Positions 48,947 to 58,859 of a stretch of DNA of 64,000 nucleotides are shown here, piece by piece. The stretch spans positions 62,540,420-62,604,419 of the forward strand of contig CM068584.1 of the NCBI GenBank assembly GCA_035048485.1, in the 5' to 3' direction. This DNA is from Pteria penguin. Lineage: Eukaryota > Mollusca > Bivalvia > Pterioida > Pteriidae. The notes beneath the pieces are model-generated. The model was not told the origin of the DNA, did not search any database, and saw only the letters and a list, made by a program, of their open reading frames with translations. A program made the translations under genes and the position numbers. The stretch's first letter is position 1. Each line of letters begins with the position of its first letter.

Positions 48947-49597
48947 GTTTTTGGGGGCTGGTTTAATTTTTTTTTATCAATTGTTTGTTAGAAACTAAAC
49001 TTAATCAATAAACAACGGGTAAAATATCATTTCTTCTTGTTATTCTCGGATGCGCAATCGTTTTATTTATTCCTTTAACTATTTATTCATTTATATTTTT
49101 CTGTACATTTATTTGATTCTTTCTTATATTTCAAAATTGAAATTCATGCCAATTCTATTCTAAACCTATGTGTATAATATGAGAGAGAGTGGTGAAAACA
49201 ATTGATATATTCTTGATTGAAAATTGAGGTCAAAGGGCGACACGACCTCTTTTTCTCCGGGACTCGTCTTTATTGAAAAAATATCATAAGTATACATGTT
49301 TTTATCATGAGAAGTTGTAGGTGAAAATGGGATGTTTAAGTGGCTAATAATCTTTAAACAAATAATTTTCTAATGTAGGTATGTAATTTAAGTATTTATT
49401 GATACATAGGTTTTCTACTAAACATGATTTCCTACTTTTACCATCTGGTTTTCCTGGCGTTATCCCTTCCAAAAATCATAGATCAGCCACAAATTTCTGT
49501 TCGAATACATACATGAATATCAATTTTAATTACGTTGTAGATCGGAACATTCATGAATACAGACCTTTTCACGAAGAGTGTATATTAACAGTACAGG
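48947..49597. other. Putative upstream region of the membrane-protein gene
   Basis: AT-rich sequence before the first coding exon. A second possible start (ATG at 49424, with a hydrophobic stretch MISYFYHLVFLALSLP) soon meets a stop and cannot be joined in frame, so it was not used. No core promoter was identified with confidence. Confidence 0.35.
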
Positions 49598-49766
49598 ATG
49601 GTATTTTATTCATTAATTTACTTTTATTTATTAATCTGTCATTTAGATGGATGCCCACAAATACATATGAAAGACAGTTTTCACATCCTGTATGTCGAGT
49701 GCTCATTCAGAGGAAAGTGTCCAAATGCAGATGAACCCACCTACCCATCTTATCAGCTTTACAAAT
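49598..49766 (+). CDS. Exon 1: signal peptide and Cys-containing ectodomain
   Basis: From ATG 49598 the frame encodes a hydrophobic leader (MVFYSLIYFYLLICHLDG), typical of a secretory signal, followed by a short ectodomain with cysteines in CPQ, VECSF and GKCPN. The exon ends at a good donor (T|GTGAGT) in phase 1. The reading continues without a stop into exon 2 (49923) in the same phase. The downstream exons add a stalk, one transmembrane helix and a cytoplasmic tail, so the product would be a small type I membrane protein. The domain family was not recognised. An alternative with a 46-bp intron (49601-49646) joining an upstream frame is possible but less likely. Confidence 0.5.
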
Positions 49767-49922
49767 GTGAGTTGTATGTTTACATCATATCATCCATTCT
49801 ACAAATCCATGATGCTATTCACATCTCTTGCTTGAATTAATTTACATGTATAGATTTTATACATTTTAAAATATATTATTTTATTTCTTGTAAGCATACA
49901 TTTTTTTTCCTCATACTTGTAG

Positions 49923-49965
49923 ATGATGGCTGTTACAAAGGAGATACAACTGAGACACATAATAG
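49923..49965 (+). pseudogene. Exon 2, 5' part, cut by Gypsy insertion
   Basis: After acceptor CTTGTAG the frame reads (Y)DGCYKGDTTETHN and is then interrupted by the retrotransposon LTR at 49966. The phase matches the end of exon 1. Removing the element and one ATAG target copy leaves an open frame for three more codons to a GTAATT donor at 59259. That would make a 51-bp exon with phase 1 at both ends. As assembled, the gene cannot give this exon normally, because 9.28 kb of antisense retroelement lies inside it. Confidence 0.5.
49962..49965. repeat. Target-site duplication ATAG, left copy
   Basis: ATAG directly before the left LTR, matched by ATAG directly after the right LTR at 59247-59250. 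A 4-bp duplication is within the Gypsy range and shows the insertion junctions are intact. Confidence 0.85.
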
Positions 49966-50993
49966 TGTAATGCCGATCCTCAATGTAACCGAGCGGAAGT
50001 TATATTTTTATGAAGTAGGGATCTCATTACTGGGGATCGTCTGGAATTGGCTTGAGGTCACACTTCTTATACATTACCAATGAATCACAGAGGCATTTGT
50101 TATTACTTGTAAAGTTTTATTTTGTCATACCAATTGACATACATTAGATCTACTCATTTACTGAATTACTGAACAATTCATGAAAATATCTATTAGAGAT
50201 TGACCAGTGATGGATCGTCAAATATCGGCAAATTTTGTCAAACTGTCAATGTCAGTTTATAACTGAGACAAATGAAGACTCCTATCAGACACTTAGCCTA
50301 ATATATATAAGTTATTTATATACTATAATGCATTTGACCACTGTGAGTAAAATTCAAGGACATTTGGAATTCATGGATTTATGGAACTTATTTTAATTGA
50401 CAATTTGTCAAATAATTCATACCATGATATCTTTGTCCATAACTGCAATGGGCATCAAAGTTGATGGTTTTTCTAGAGATTCTGTAGTCTCTAAAGGTGT
50501 GTTGCAGTTCACTTGAGTGTTACAGTAGACACTGATCATAAAATGAACATCCGCGGTCTTATATACCCAGTGTGACGTCACTTATGACGATAGGCAAATG
50601 ACGTCACAACGCATCCAAGAAGATCGAAATAGTTTTCCTACGAGTTGGCTGATTAACTAGCGGTGCTTATGTCGATATGTCTTACGAGTCGATAAAATAT
50701 AATATTAAGGCTTATAAAAGAATTCGTCAAGCAGTAACATGATGATAATAATTACAGTAAGTCACAAATATTTAAACTTGGTCGTACTCTTGAGATGACA
50801 TGTCCCGAATATACGTAAATTGATCCATTACCGGTCGAGTAAATTCGAGCTAATATAATAAACATTTGGTATGATCATATCATTCTAAGTGTCAATAAGA
50901 CATATAGTAAAATATCATCAATGACAGATAAATTGAAATGTTAATACATAGAATTATTACATAAATGAACTAGTAAAACTGGCTGGCATTACA
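49966..50993 (-). repeat. 3' LTR of the Gypsy element
   Basis: 1028 bp, with 9-bp perfect inverted ends (TGTAATGCC and GGCATTACA). It lacks about 15 bp present in the other LTR (near 58498) and differs by only a handful of substitutions seen by eye. It contains two TGACGTCA sites (50573-50580, 50599-50606), TATATAAG on the minus strand (50558-50565) and AATAAA on the minus strand (50116-50121). Confidence 0.95.
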
Positions 50994-51008
50994 TAGCCCC
51001 CTACTACA
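50994..51008 (-). other. Polypurine tract of the Gypsy element
   Basis: On the minus strand GTAGTAGGGGGCTA lies directly before the 3' LTR. This is the position of the plus-strand priming site. It is short and contains pyrimidines, so the call is positional. Confidence 0.55.
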
Positions 51009-51323
51009 TAAATTTGGTCCCCAAATTTTTTTTTTTTTTTTTACAATTCACTATACATTTCAATTCAAATTAAAGCAGATATATACAACACATTAACGCT
51101 TACATTTCTGAAAGAAGAATAAAGTCAATGGCATGTGACGAATGGATGAATGCTGAAAGGTAAGCAATATGTATATATACATATAAACATAGAAATAGTA
51201 TAATACTAGATATATAATATTCAATAAACAGTTCACATAATTTGATAGAATGCAATAATTTTTCTAATTGTAGAACACTACTATACTACGCTTCACTTCA
51301 CTTCGCTTAATTTAATTCATATT

Positions 51324-52685
51324 TTAATTGTAGGTAGGCACATATCCATATGACCAGCTATACATCACCTGATGGATTTTCCTCAACACTTGCATTTCCA
51401 ATCCTTTACAGTTGTAAAACCTGGCTTCGGCTAGAATTTCATGCAAGTACCTCTGATCCCTTGGGAGAGTTTCCAGGTCGACCATGCATTTGTTTCTGAG
51501 GTAATTTAATACGAATCTAAAATGTGCTGATTCTCTATCGATGAAGTATACCGGAACATCATTAGATTGAGTCGGTTGGAATGGACTCTCTTCTTTTAGC
51601 ATCTGAGCCAGAATACAACTCTTATCTGCCATGAGGCTTGATTTTGAGGCTTGAAATCGTGTTCCTCCAACATTTAATATGATTTTACTATCCTGACTTT
51701 GTTGTAATTCTTCTAAAGTTGGAGTCTTGATGGGTATCCCCAAAAGGTAATTTCTTGATGGTGTCATAAGTGGTCCTGTTTCATTCAAGGTATATTTAGC
51801 TGTATTGATGGGTGTGTTGGATGTCGGATTGGTGGGTGTTGTGGTCGTGGAGGTGGTTGATGTGGTGTCCGAGGAGGTAGTTGAGGTGATGATGCAGGTA
51901 GTGGTATCTGTGATTGGTTCTGCATATAACGCTATGGTTTCTGAGGTCACTGTGCTTGTGTGGTTTGGTTGTTCTGTTTCAGTGTCTGTATCTGTGTCAG
52001 TAATGTACTCCTTCGACTTTGGTGTTCTTAATCTCCTATGTTCTCTTTGTTTTGCAGGGGAGTTAGCATCCAGCTCAATTTCACTAATATCTGACAGTGA
52101 AGCTGCCTTTTCCACTACCCTTCTATCTTTAATTGGTGTAATTGGAGGACTGGTGCTTAGGAGAGTGGTATCTCTGGTGATTGTGTTAACGATGGCCAAT
52201 TGGTCCTTAGTTCTTTTGGATGGTGATATTGATCTTCTTCTCTTCTTATTTTCTTTGTCTAAATGTTCCTCACTTCGTCTTTTGGTAACCCTCTCAGAAT
52301 TTGTTGACTGTACTAGATATGTCATTTGTTCTTCTCTTTTCCATCTACTAAACATTTGTTTGGCTCTTTCCCCTCTAGTTCCGTCAGGTGCCACAATTAC
52401 CCAGTCCTCTACTTTAAGGTCCCTGCATCCATGCCTATAATTACGCCTGGAAAAGGTTCTCGTGCATCGAGAACATATGTGGGTGAAGTGGGAGTGAAAT
52501 TCCTGTACATGGCGTATTCCACCATATTTGTCCTTGTACTGTGTCTGACATATTTTACAGCTATAAGTATTCTGTAATATAGAAAAGGAAACTTTTCCAT
52601 CGTTTCTTTTTGATTTCATTCCTGCTTGTAAGTTGAAAGTGTAAGTAAAATATCTAAAAGACAAGTTGCACTTTACTGAATCCAA
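51324..52685 (-). CDS. Extra Gypsy ORF: zinc fingers plus KCTD-like BTB/T1 domain
   Basis: An intact 453-codon frame follows integrase. The first ATG is codon 23 (52619); upstream codons are open but lack ATG. Near the N-terminus is C43-X2-C46-X12-H59-X4-H64, a C2H2 finger, then a C71-X2-C74-X10-H85-X-C87 pair. A lysine/arginine-rich stretch (about 130-160) could be a nuclear signal, followed by a Thr/Ser-rich linker (about 160-320). Residues 334-433 look like the BTB/T1 domain of KCTD proteins: ILNVGGTRF, FIDRESAHFRFVLNYLR and EARFYNCKGLE. KCTD-type domains oligomerise and often act as cullin-3 adaptors. Its position is where env lies in retroviruses, yet no signal peptide or membrane helix is seen. 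Possible roles in chromatin targeting or protein turnover are inference. Confidence 0.85.
   Translation of the reverse strand: MDSVKCNLSFRYFTYTFNLQAGMKSKRNDGKVSFSILQNTYSCKICQTQYKDKYGGIRHVQEFHSHFTHICSRCTRTFSRRNYRHGCRDLKVEDWVIVAPDGTRGERAKQMFSRWKREEQMTYLVQSTNSERVTKRRSEEHLDKENKKRRRSISPSKRTKDQLAIVNTITRDTTLLSTSPPITPIKDRRVVEKAASLSDISEIELDANSPAKQREHRRLRTPKSKEYITDTDTDTETEQPNHTSTVTSETIALYAEPITDTTTCIITSTTSSDTTSTTSTTTTPTNPTSNTPINTAKYTLNETGPLMTPSRNYLLGIPIKTPTLEELQQSQDSKIILNVGGTRFQASKSSLMADKSCILAQMLKEESPFQPTQSNDVPVYFIDRESAHFRFVLNYLRNKCMVDLETLPRDQRYLHEILAEARFYNCKGLEMQVLRKIHQVMYSWSYGYVPTYN
52620..52660 (-). promoter_or_regulatory. Possible splice acceptor before the extra ORF
   Basis: On the minus strand a pyrimidine-containing stretch ending TTACAAGCAG lies two bases before the ATG-containing GAATGAAATC, and CTTGTCTTTTAG occurs a little earlier (near 52651-52662). 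Either could be an acceptor for a subgenomic spliced message. This is positional inference only. Confidence 0.3.
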
Positions 52686-52702
52686 TGTTCAGGCAAAGTT
52701 TT

Positions 52703-53311
52703 CTATAAGTAATAAATTTTCAGTTTATCATGATGTACAATTCTGGGTTTAGCTTTTGAATTCAGCTGTATTTTATATATGATATCATTTATTCTTTTAA
52801 GAACAACATAAGGTCCCTTCCAGGGTCTGTCCAGCTTTTTGCTTTTTCCCTTTTTACATATTGGATTATAGTACCATACTTTATCTCCAACATTATAGAT
52901 ATGTTGTGATATTTTATTATCATAGTTTCTTTTCTGGACACCACTAGCAAATGTCATACGTTTCCTAGCTATTTCATGTATTTGTTGTATTTTGTCAGCT
53001 AAATCACATGCAAAGATTGTACTGTCCATCTGTGAATCTATGTTTGAAGTCAGAGGTCGTCCAAAAACAAGATCAATGGGCAAAGTCATCTCTCTTCCAT
53101 ACATCATGACGCTTGGTGACATACCAGTACTCTCATGCACAGAGGAATTATAAGCCATGGTAAGCACAGATAGATAAATATCCCAATCATCTTGATTATT
53201 TGACACATAATTTGACAACATATTTTGGAGTGTACGATTTGCTCTCTCTACAAGTCCATCTGATTGTGGTCTCATAGTTGTTGTTCTTGTCTTATGTGAA
53301 CCTAAAATTCT
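52703..53311 (-). pseudogene. Gypsy integrase, C-terminal part
   Basis: Continues in the same frame as 53312-53755 after one TGA codon. It carries the third catalytic residue, Glu, in SDGLVERANRTLQ, then AYNSSVHESTGMSPSVMMYG, typical of Gypsy integrases. Near the end is the GPY/F module (RPWKGPYVVLKRINDIIYKI), which is involved in multimerisation. No chromodomain was recognised. Its stop precedes the extra ORF by under 20 bp. Confidence 0.85.
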
Positions 53312-53755
53312 TCACATCTCTTGAAATATTTCAGACTCAAAACAAGTACCTTGGTCACTGTGAATCTCCATTGGTACCCCATACAGAGTAACAAAATACT
53401 GAACAAAACTTTTAGCTATTGTTGCATCTACATTTTTAACTGGTACTGCTACCAACCACTTGGTAAAGTAATCACAAATAACAAGAATGTATTTGTTTTC
53501 TTCCTTAGTCTTAGGTAATGGTCCCATTATATCTAATGCAACTCTTTCGAGCGGTGCACCAACATTATACATTTTCATCTCTGACTTTGGTTTTCTAAGG
53601 GGCATTTTTCTAGATGCACATATTTCACATGTTTTACACCATCTCTCAACATCTCGTGAAAGTCCATACCAATAAAATCTGTGTTTGACTTTGTTGATGG
53701 TCTTCTTGACACCTAGATGACCTCCTGTGGGTGCATTATGCAGTTCTTTCAACAC
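53312..53755 (-). pseudogene. Gypsy integrase, N-terminal and core part, ends in premature TGA
   Basis: Contains the zinc-binding HHCC region (GGHLGVKKTINKVKHRFYW with the CKTCEIC cysteines) and two catalytic aspartates (VALDIMGPLP and EIHSDQGTCFES). An in-frame TGA at 53312-53314 follows FQEM, and the same frame continues beyond it to the catalytic Glu. The open frame extends upstream past 53755 to about 53822, where a one-base shift separates it from the RNase H part. The enzyme would insert cDNA into the genome, but as written it is split. Confidence 0.85.
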
Positions 53756-53822
53756 AACATTTCTTAATTCATGTGGCAGAATGATTTGTAAACAATATTT
53801 CTCTGAATTTACACTCTCTAGT

Positions 53823-54782
53823 TTATGACATAAGATGTTTATTTTCTATTATCAAGGAATCAAACCTATTCCAGTAGAATTTAAACTCTACAGGCTTGTG
53901 TGCTACTTCAGTCCATGTTGGCTTCTTGGCATTTTGTACAAAGCAAATTAAGTCTGATATAACTTTGTCATCTCTCTGCAAACGTTGCAAGAATTCCATA
54001 TTCATTTCTCCTAAGTGACTAATATTGTCAATACTTCTCATTTTTCCAGACCTTAGTATTAGGACATCATGTCCATCACTTGTGACCTTTGTGTTAGTAG
54101 TTTTTGTATTATGCACATCTGCATTTAACATACTAGAAGTGCCAGCACATACTTCACTAGGAAAACTCTCAGTTCCCACAGTGCTTATTGTATTAGAAGT
54201 GCTAATTGTTGAACAATTATCGTACCCAACTTCCTTTTTACACGTGGCATCTGGAACACAAATTGGAGCCTCTTTATCACTTAAAGAGTTGCTGCTTTTA
54301 TTATCAGGATAAGAATATGTACTAGAGGTGCCTGTCATTACAACACAGGAATTTCCAACCTCTTTTGTAACAATTTTATCCTCCTCTGGTTTATCTGAAT
54401 TCTCATGCTTTCTTTCTACACGATCGCAGTATTTACAATGACTTGCCACACATGGTCGCCTTGATAAACTATCTGCATTATTATGTATTCTGCCTGCTCT
54501 GTGTTCAATTTTGAAATCGTAAGTGGCTAGAAGTTCAAGCCATCTTGCCATCTGTCCCTCTGGTCTTTTAAAATTAAAGAGCCATCTTAGAGCTCCATGG
54601 TCACTTCTGACTAGGAAGTGTCTACCATATAAGTAATGATGAAATTGTTTTACTGCCGAAACCACTGCCAGAAGTTCTCGTCTAGTAACACAGTACTGAC
54701 GCTCTGACTTGGAAAAGCACTTGCTGAAATAACATATTACTTTCTCTTGCTCATTTTGAATTTGAGACAGAACTGCACCCAT
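53823..54782 (-). pseudogene. Gypsy RNase H and linker
   Basis: RNase H features: Glu in RRELLAVVSAV, Asp in VRSDHGALRWL and Asp in NADSLSRRP. The first catalytic Asp (LDTDAS) lies just upstream of 54782 in the same frame, after an in-frame TGA at 54819-54821. A long, variable linker of about 180 residues follows RNase H before integrase. It starts with CKYCDR and is rich in Ser/Thr/Lys. RNase H removes the RNA strand from the hybrid during cDNA synthesis. Confidence 0.85.
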
Positions 54783-54828
54783 GCCAACATTACTGGCATC
54801 TGTGTCTAAAATAAAGGTTCAATTGTCC

Positions 54829-55137
54829 TTAGGGTATGCTAAGATAGGAGCTTTTGATAAGGCTACTTTTAGTTTTTTGAAATGCATTCTGACAGGAATC
54901 ATTCCATACAAACTCTACTTTCTTTTCTGTCAGTTTATGTAATGGTTTAGCAATAGTAGAGAAATTCTCTACAAACTTCCTATAATATGAACATAAACCA
55001 AGAAAACTGCGTACATCTCTCACATTTCGTGGTGTAGGCCAATTAATGACATCCTTGACCTTTTTCTCATCTGTGTGTACACCATTTTCACATATTACAT
55101 GACCTAAAAATGAAACCTCTTTTGTAATAGAGAACAT
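54829..55137 (-). pseudogene. Gypsy RT thumb/connection segment
   Basis: In a frame shifted relative to 55104-56612, it contains SFLGHVICENGVHTD, WPTPRNVRDVRSFLGLCSYY and KPLHKLT, the conserved segment after the RT palm in Ty3/Gypsy elements. The shift occurs near 55115, where one A appears to be missing from a short run. It stops at 54829 and a further shift leads to the RNase H frame. Confidence 0.85.
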
Positions 55138-56612
55138 TTCTCTGGATTGACCTTGAGATTTGCTTCTTTTAATCGTTGAAACACCTCATTTAGATTTTCA
55201 ATTTGCTCGTCAAATGTTTTTGAAAACACTATTATGTCGTCAAGGTAGACAAGACATTTTTTCCAAGTTAACTTTGTTACTATTTTTTCCATTAGTCTCT
55301 CAAAGGTTGCAGGACTATTACATAAGCCAAAGGGCATGACCTTGAATTGCCAGAGACCATAACATTGGATAGAGAATGCTGTCTTGGGTCTATCGTCCTT
55401 AGCCACTCCTACTTGCCAGAACCCCGACTTCAGGTCCAAGGTACTAAACCATTTGGATCCTGACAGTGCGTCTAATGTATCGTCAATCCTTGGTAAAGGT
55501 TGACTGTCTTTTTGGGTTATATCGTTTAGTTTTCTATAGTCACAACAGAATCTAATAGATCCGTTGGGTTTTGTAACCATAATAATAGGGCTACTCCAAG
55601 GTCCAGAGGATGGTTCTATTACTCCTCTTGAGGCCATGTTTTTAATTTCATTCTCTGCAGCAATACGCTTTGAGAGAGGAATTCTATATGGGGGTAACTT
55701 TACAGGCTTGGAGTTTCCTGTATTAATAGTATGTTCTACTATAGTTGTATGGCCTATGTCATCTTCTGACATTGAAAATAAGTCTGTATGAGACAAAATA
55801 AGATTTTTCAATTTCCATTTTTGTTCTTCAGTAAGGTGGTCATGTTCTTGTAGAATAAGTTCTTTTAAAGGTCCTGGTATCTCATTTTCATGACTATTAT
55901 GCCAAGACTTAGTCTCACAACCACTACTTAAGGTATTCACAATCTCTGCCTTTTCAGCACTTGCAACAATAGTGTTAGGGTACAAAGTATAAGGTTCTTT
56001 GCTAAAATTAGCCACTCTTAAAGGATTTTTTGTCTGTTCACTATTGACTAATACTTTTCCCAATAATAAACCACTTTTTTCTACAAACTCAGGATTTGCT
56101 TCTATAAAACACATACTGTTTATGTGATCAAATTGTCCTATCAATTTTCCTGGAACAACCATTTCAGTCTCTGCAGGTATCACAATTTTTTGTGATACAG
56201 CCACTTTACAACATAGGAATTCTTCATCATTGTGTTTATCAAAAGGAATATATTCTCCATTGAATGACAAACATTTCTTAGTTGTCAAAACATCAATGCC
56301 ATGTTGTAAAATAAAATCTCTACCAATTATTCCATCATCTTGAATATCAGCTAATAAAAATTCTTGATTCATTTTCTGTTTACCAATTTGAAACTTGAGA
56401 GTTGTCTTCCCTTTAAAACATGCAATTTCATTAGTAGCAGTCTTAAACTTCATATTGACAGGAAATATAGGGAGATTCTGAGGGTTACTCATGCTTAATT
56501 TATCAAACATGTCCTTTTTCAAAATAGTGACACTTGAGCCTGTGTCAATTAACATGGATACTGACACACCCTCTACTAATGTAGACAGATAGAATCCCTC
56601 AGTTTTTCCCAT
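55104..56612 (-). pseudogene. Gypsy protease and reverse transcriptase
   Basis: Starts with an ATG at 56612, in the -1 frame relative to gag. The aspartic protease active site is DTGS at residues 23-26, with IIGRDF as the flap-side G-D block further on. RT blocks: PPYRIP, GVIEPSSGPWSSPIIMV, FCCDYRKLN, FSTLDLKSGFWQV, MPFGLCNSPATFE, and catalytic YLDD at residues 456-459. The frame ends prematurely after residue 502 by a one-base shift near 55115. Protease cuts the polyprotein and RT copies RNA to DNA. Confidence 0.9.
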
Positions 56613-56626
56613 AGTGGTTCTGACAT

Positions 56627-57742
56627 TTACTGTTCCTGTGTGGGACTTTGGAATTGTTGTCGAACTTCGCCCCTTAAATTCGACACTTCCCTGTTTGATT
56701 CACGGTTATTTTGATTTCCTTGATTATCAGAAGAGTATCTCCGGTTTCCTCTCCACCTATTTCTGTTATTGTTCCTAGGTCGAAAAGAATTTTGTCCCTG
56801 TCCGTGGTTATTTTGGGATGAGAGATTATTCTCACTTTTGCCTTGATTATCATTTGACTGAATTTGACTATTTCTGTCAAATCCTGACTTTGATTCACTT
56901 TGTTTCATACTGTTCACCTCATGCAAAAGTCTTGCCACCTCTTTTTTTATTTGTTGCAGATCATTGTCACCTGAGTCACTATTTCTGAGATGATCTATGG
57001 AGGCTTTATTCCTGCTTTTGTCAGCAATTCTGTGAGCTTCAAGTCTCACAGCTATCTTTTCAGCTTCTCCAATAGTCTTAGGTCCTACTTCTCTTAGTCT
57101 GAGTCTGATGTCAGAGTCACTGAGAGCATCTATGAAATAGTCAATTGCAAGAATGTCTATGACTTCAGATGTTGCACTTGGATAGGCTTTACGTGTCAAT
57201 TTTCTTATACTTTGAGCTAATTCTGGAATTGACTCATTCATGCTTTTGACACGACTTTGTAATTTTGACCTATAAACTTCAGCTTTGTTTACACTACCAA
57301 ATCTAGTATTGAGAGATTCTACTAGACTGTCGTAATCTCTTCTTTTTCTGTCATCAAGTTCATTTAAAAGAGCTCTTGCTGGCCCTGTTAAGCTGCTTGC
57401 TAAATACAGAGACTTAGTTTCATAATTCCATCCATTAATCTCAGCTATAATATCATACTGAGCTAAGTAGTCCTCCAAGTCTTCGTTCCCGTCATAGGTC
57501 TGTGTTTTTATTTTTGATGATTGGGGTCTTATGTCCATTGCATCTCCTATTCTAATTGGTGTACTATATCTTACATGTTGCCCCTCATTTTGATTAATGT
57601 TTCTAGACCTATGAGGTGGGGATGGACTTCTACTTCTTTTATTCAAAGTATTTATTTCACTTTGCATTTCTAACATTTGTTGTTTAAATTCTACCAAAGT
57701 GTTTTTAATTTCAGATGTGACTGATCCTATTTCATTATTCAT
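56627..57742 (-). CDS. gag: Gypsy gag (capsid/nucleocapsid)
   Basis: A 371-residue frame. A coiled N-terminus is followed by the capsid-like core: YDGNEDLEDYLAQYDIIAEI, ARALLNEL, and YFIDALSDSDIRLRLREV, all typical of Gypsy Gag. The C-terminus is rich in Asn, Arg and Gln (RPRNNNRNRWRGNRRYSSD) and probably binds RNA. No CCHC zinc knuckle is present, unlike many Gypsy Gag proteins. An open frame from ATG 57891 (MDDSNVVTIRKPETNEDIE) leads towards gag but in a different frame, so the original start may be upstream, with a one-base shift near 57790. Confidence 0.85.
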   Translation of the reverse strand: MNNEIGSVTSEIKNTLVEFKQQMLEMQSEINTLNKRSRSPSPPHRSRNINQNEGQHVRYSTPIRIGDAMDIRPQSSKIKTQTYDGNEDLEDYLAQYDIIAEINGWNYETKSLYLASSLTGPARALLNELDDRKRRDYDSLVESLNTRFGSVNKAEVYRSKLQSRVKSMNESIPELAQSIRKLTRKAYPSATSEVIDILAIDYFIDALSDSDIRLRLREVGPKTIGEAEKIAVRLEAHRIADKSRNKASIDHLRNSDSGDNDLQQIKKEVARLLHEVNSMKQSESKSGFDRNSQIQSNDNQGKSENNLSSQNNHGQGQNSFRPRNNNRNRWRGNRRYSSDNQGNQNNRESNREVSNLRGEVRQQFQSPTQEQ

Positions 57743-58182
57743 ATTCAGAATTTGATCTTGTATTATTTGTAATTCTTGTCCTTGATTTAATATTCATATC
57801 TGACACTGATTCTTTGATCACTTATATCATTTGTTTCTATGTCTTCATTTGTTTCAGGTTTCCTAATGGTGACAACATTAGAATCATCCATAATGTACAA
57901 GTTTGAAGATATAACCACCAACTCCAGATATATTTCAATAGAATTTGACAAATAAAATTTGACAAATTGAAAATTGAGTTAATGCTTTGTTTAAGCTAAT
58001 CACAAAACTGTTAATACTTTTATAAAGTATTCTTATTTGTTGAATTAATAAATTTGTAATGTACAAATTACTTAGTCGTCAAATTTTTATTTTGACAACT
58101 TGTCCAATGCCAGATTTGACGTGTTGTCAAATTTTAAAATGAAGCTTTGAAAGTAAGCAGCTGTTCAGTCTTTGAAATATGA
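57743..58182 (-). other. Gypsy 5' leader
   Basis: Untranslated leader between the primer binding site and gag, possibly including a frame-shifted gag start at 57891. No other feature was recognised. Confidence 0.6.
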
Positions 58183-58201
58183 GATCCCACCGCTGCCACC
58201 A
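58183..58201 (-). other. Gypsy primer binding site
   Basis: On the minus strand TGGTGGCAGCGGTGGGATC lies three bases after the 5' LTR. It starts with TGG, complementary to the CCA end of a tRNA. The tRNA species was not identified. Confidence 0.65.
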
Positions 58202-58354
58202 AATTGTAATGCCGATCCTCAATGTAACCTAGCGGAAGTTATATTTTTATGAAGTAGGGATCTCATTAGTGGGGATCGTCTGGAATTGGCTTGAGGTCAC
58301 ACTTCTTATACATTACCAATGAATCACAGAGGCATTTGTTATTACTTGTAAAGT

Positions 58355-58360
58355 TTTATT
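58355..58360 (-). terminator. Possible poly(A) signal in LTR
   Basis: AATAAA on the minus strand, downstream of the TATA box by about 450 bp. The equivalent in the 3' LTR is 50116-50121, where it would serve for transcript ending. Confidence 0.4.
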
Positions 58361-58810
58361 TTGTCATACCAATTGACATACATTAGATCTACTCATTTAC
58401 TGAATTACTGAACAATTCATGAAAATATCTATTAGAGATTGACCAGTGATGGATTGTCAAATATCGGCAAATTTTGTCAAACTGTCAATGTCAGTTTTTT
58501 CCTAGCTGTTTTATAACTGAGACAAATGAAGACTCCTATCAGACACTTAGCCTAATATATATAAGTTATTTATATACTATAATGCATTTGACCACTGTGA
58601 GTAAAATTCAAGGACATTTGGAATTCATGGATTTATGGAACTTATTTTAATTGACAAATTGTCAAATAATTCATACCATGATATCTTTGTCCATAACTGC
58701 AATGGGCATCAAAGTTGATGGTTTTCTAGAGATTCTGTAGTCTCTAAAGGTGTGTTGCAGTTCACTTGAGTGTTACAGTAGACACTGATCATAAAATGAA
58801 CATCCGCGGT

Positions 58811-58859
58811 CTTATATACCCAGTGTGACGTCACTTATGACGATAGGCAAATGACGTCA
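58811..58859 (-). promoter_or_regulatory. LTR promoter: two CRE sites and a TATA box
   Basis: On the minus strand two perfect TGACGTCA palindromes (58852-58859 and 58826-58833) precede TATATAAG (58811-58818) by about 33 and 7 bp. CRE sites bind CREB/ATF-type factors, so expression may follow cAMP or stress signals. The same trio is in the other LTR. Confidence 0.65.

Noticed and set aside
49399..49734. Alternative first exon with a frame through 49399-49600 and a 46-bp intron
   Set aside because: There is no ATG at its start, the intron would be unusually short, and the ATG at 49598 already gives a good signal peptide.
51805..52440. Open frame of 211 codons on the plus strand
   Set aside because: It is antisense to the zinc-finger/BTB ORF; its Val/Ser-rich product reflects the Thr/Ser-rich linker read backwards.
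51324..52685. Envelope glycoprotein in the env position
   Set aside because: No signal peptide, transmembrane helix or cleavage site is visible; the domains are zinc fingers and BTB/T1.
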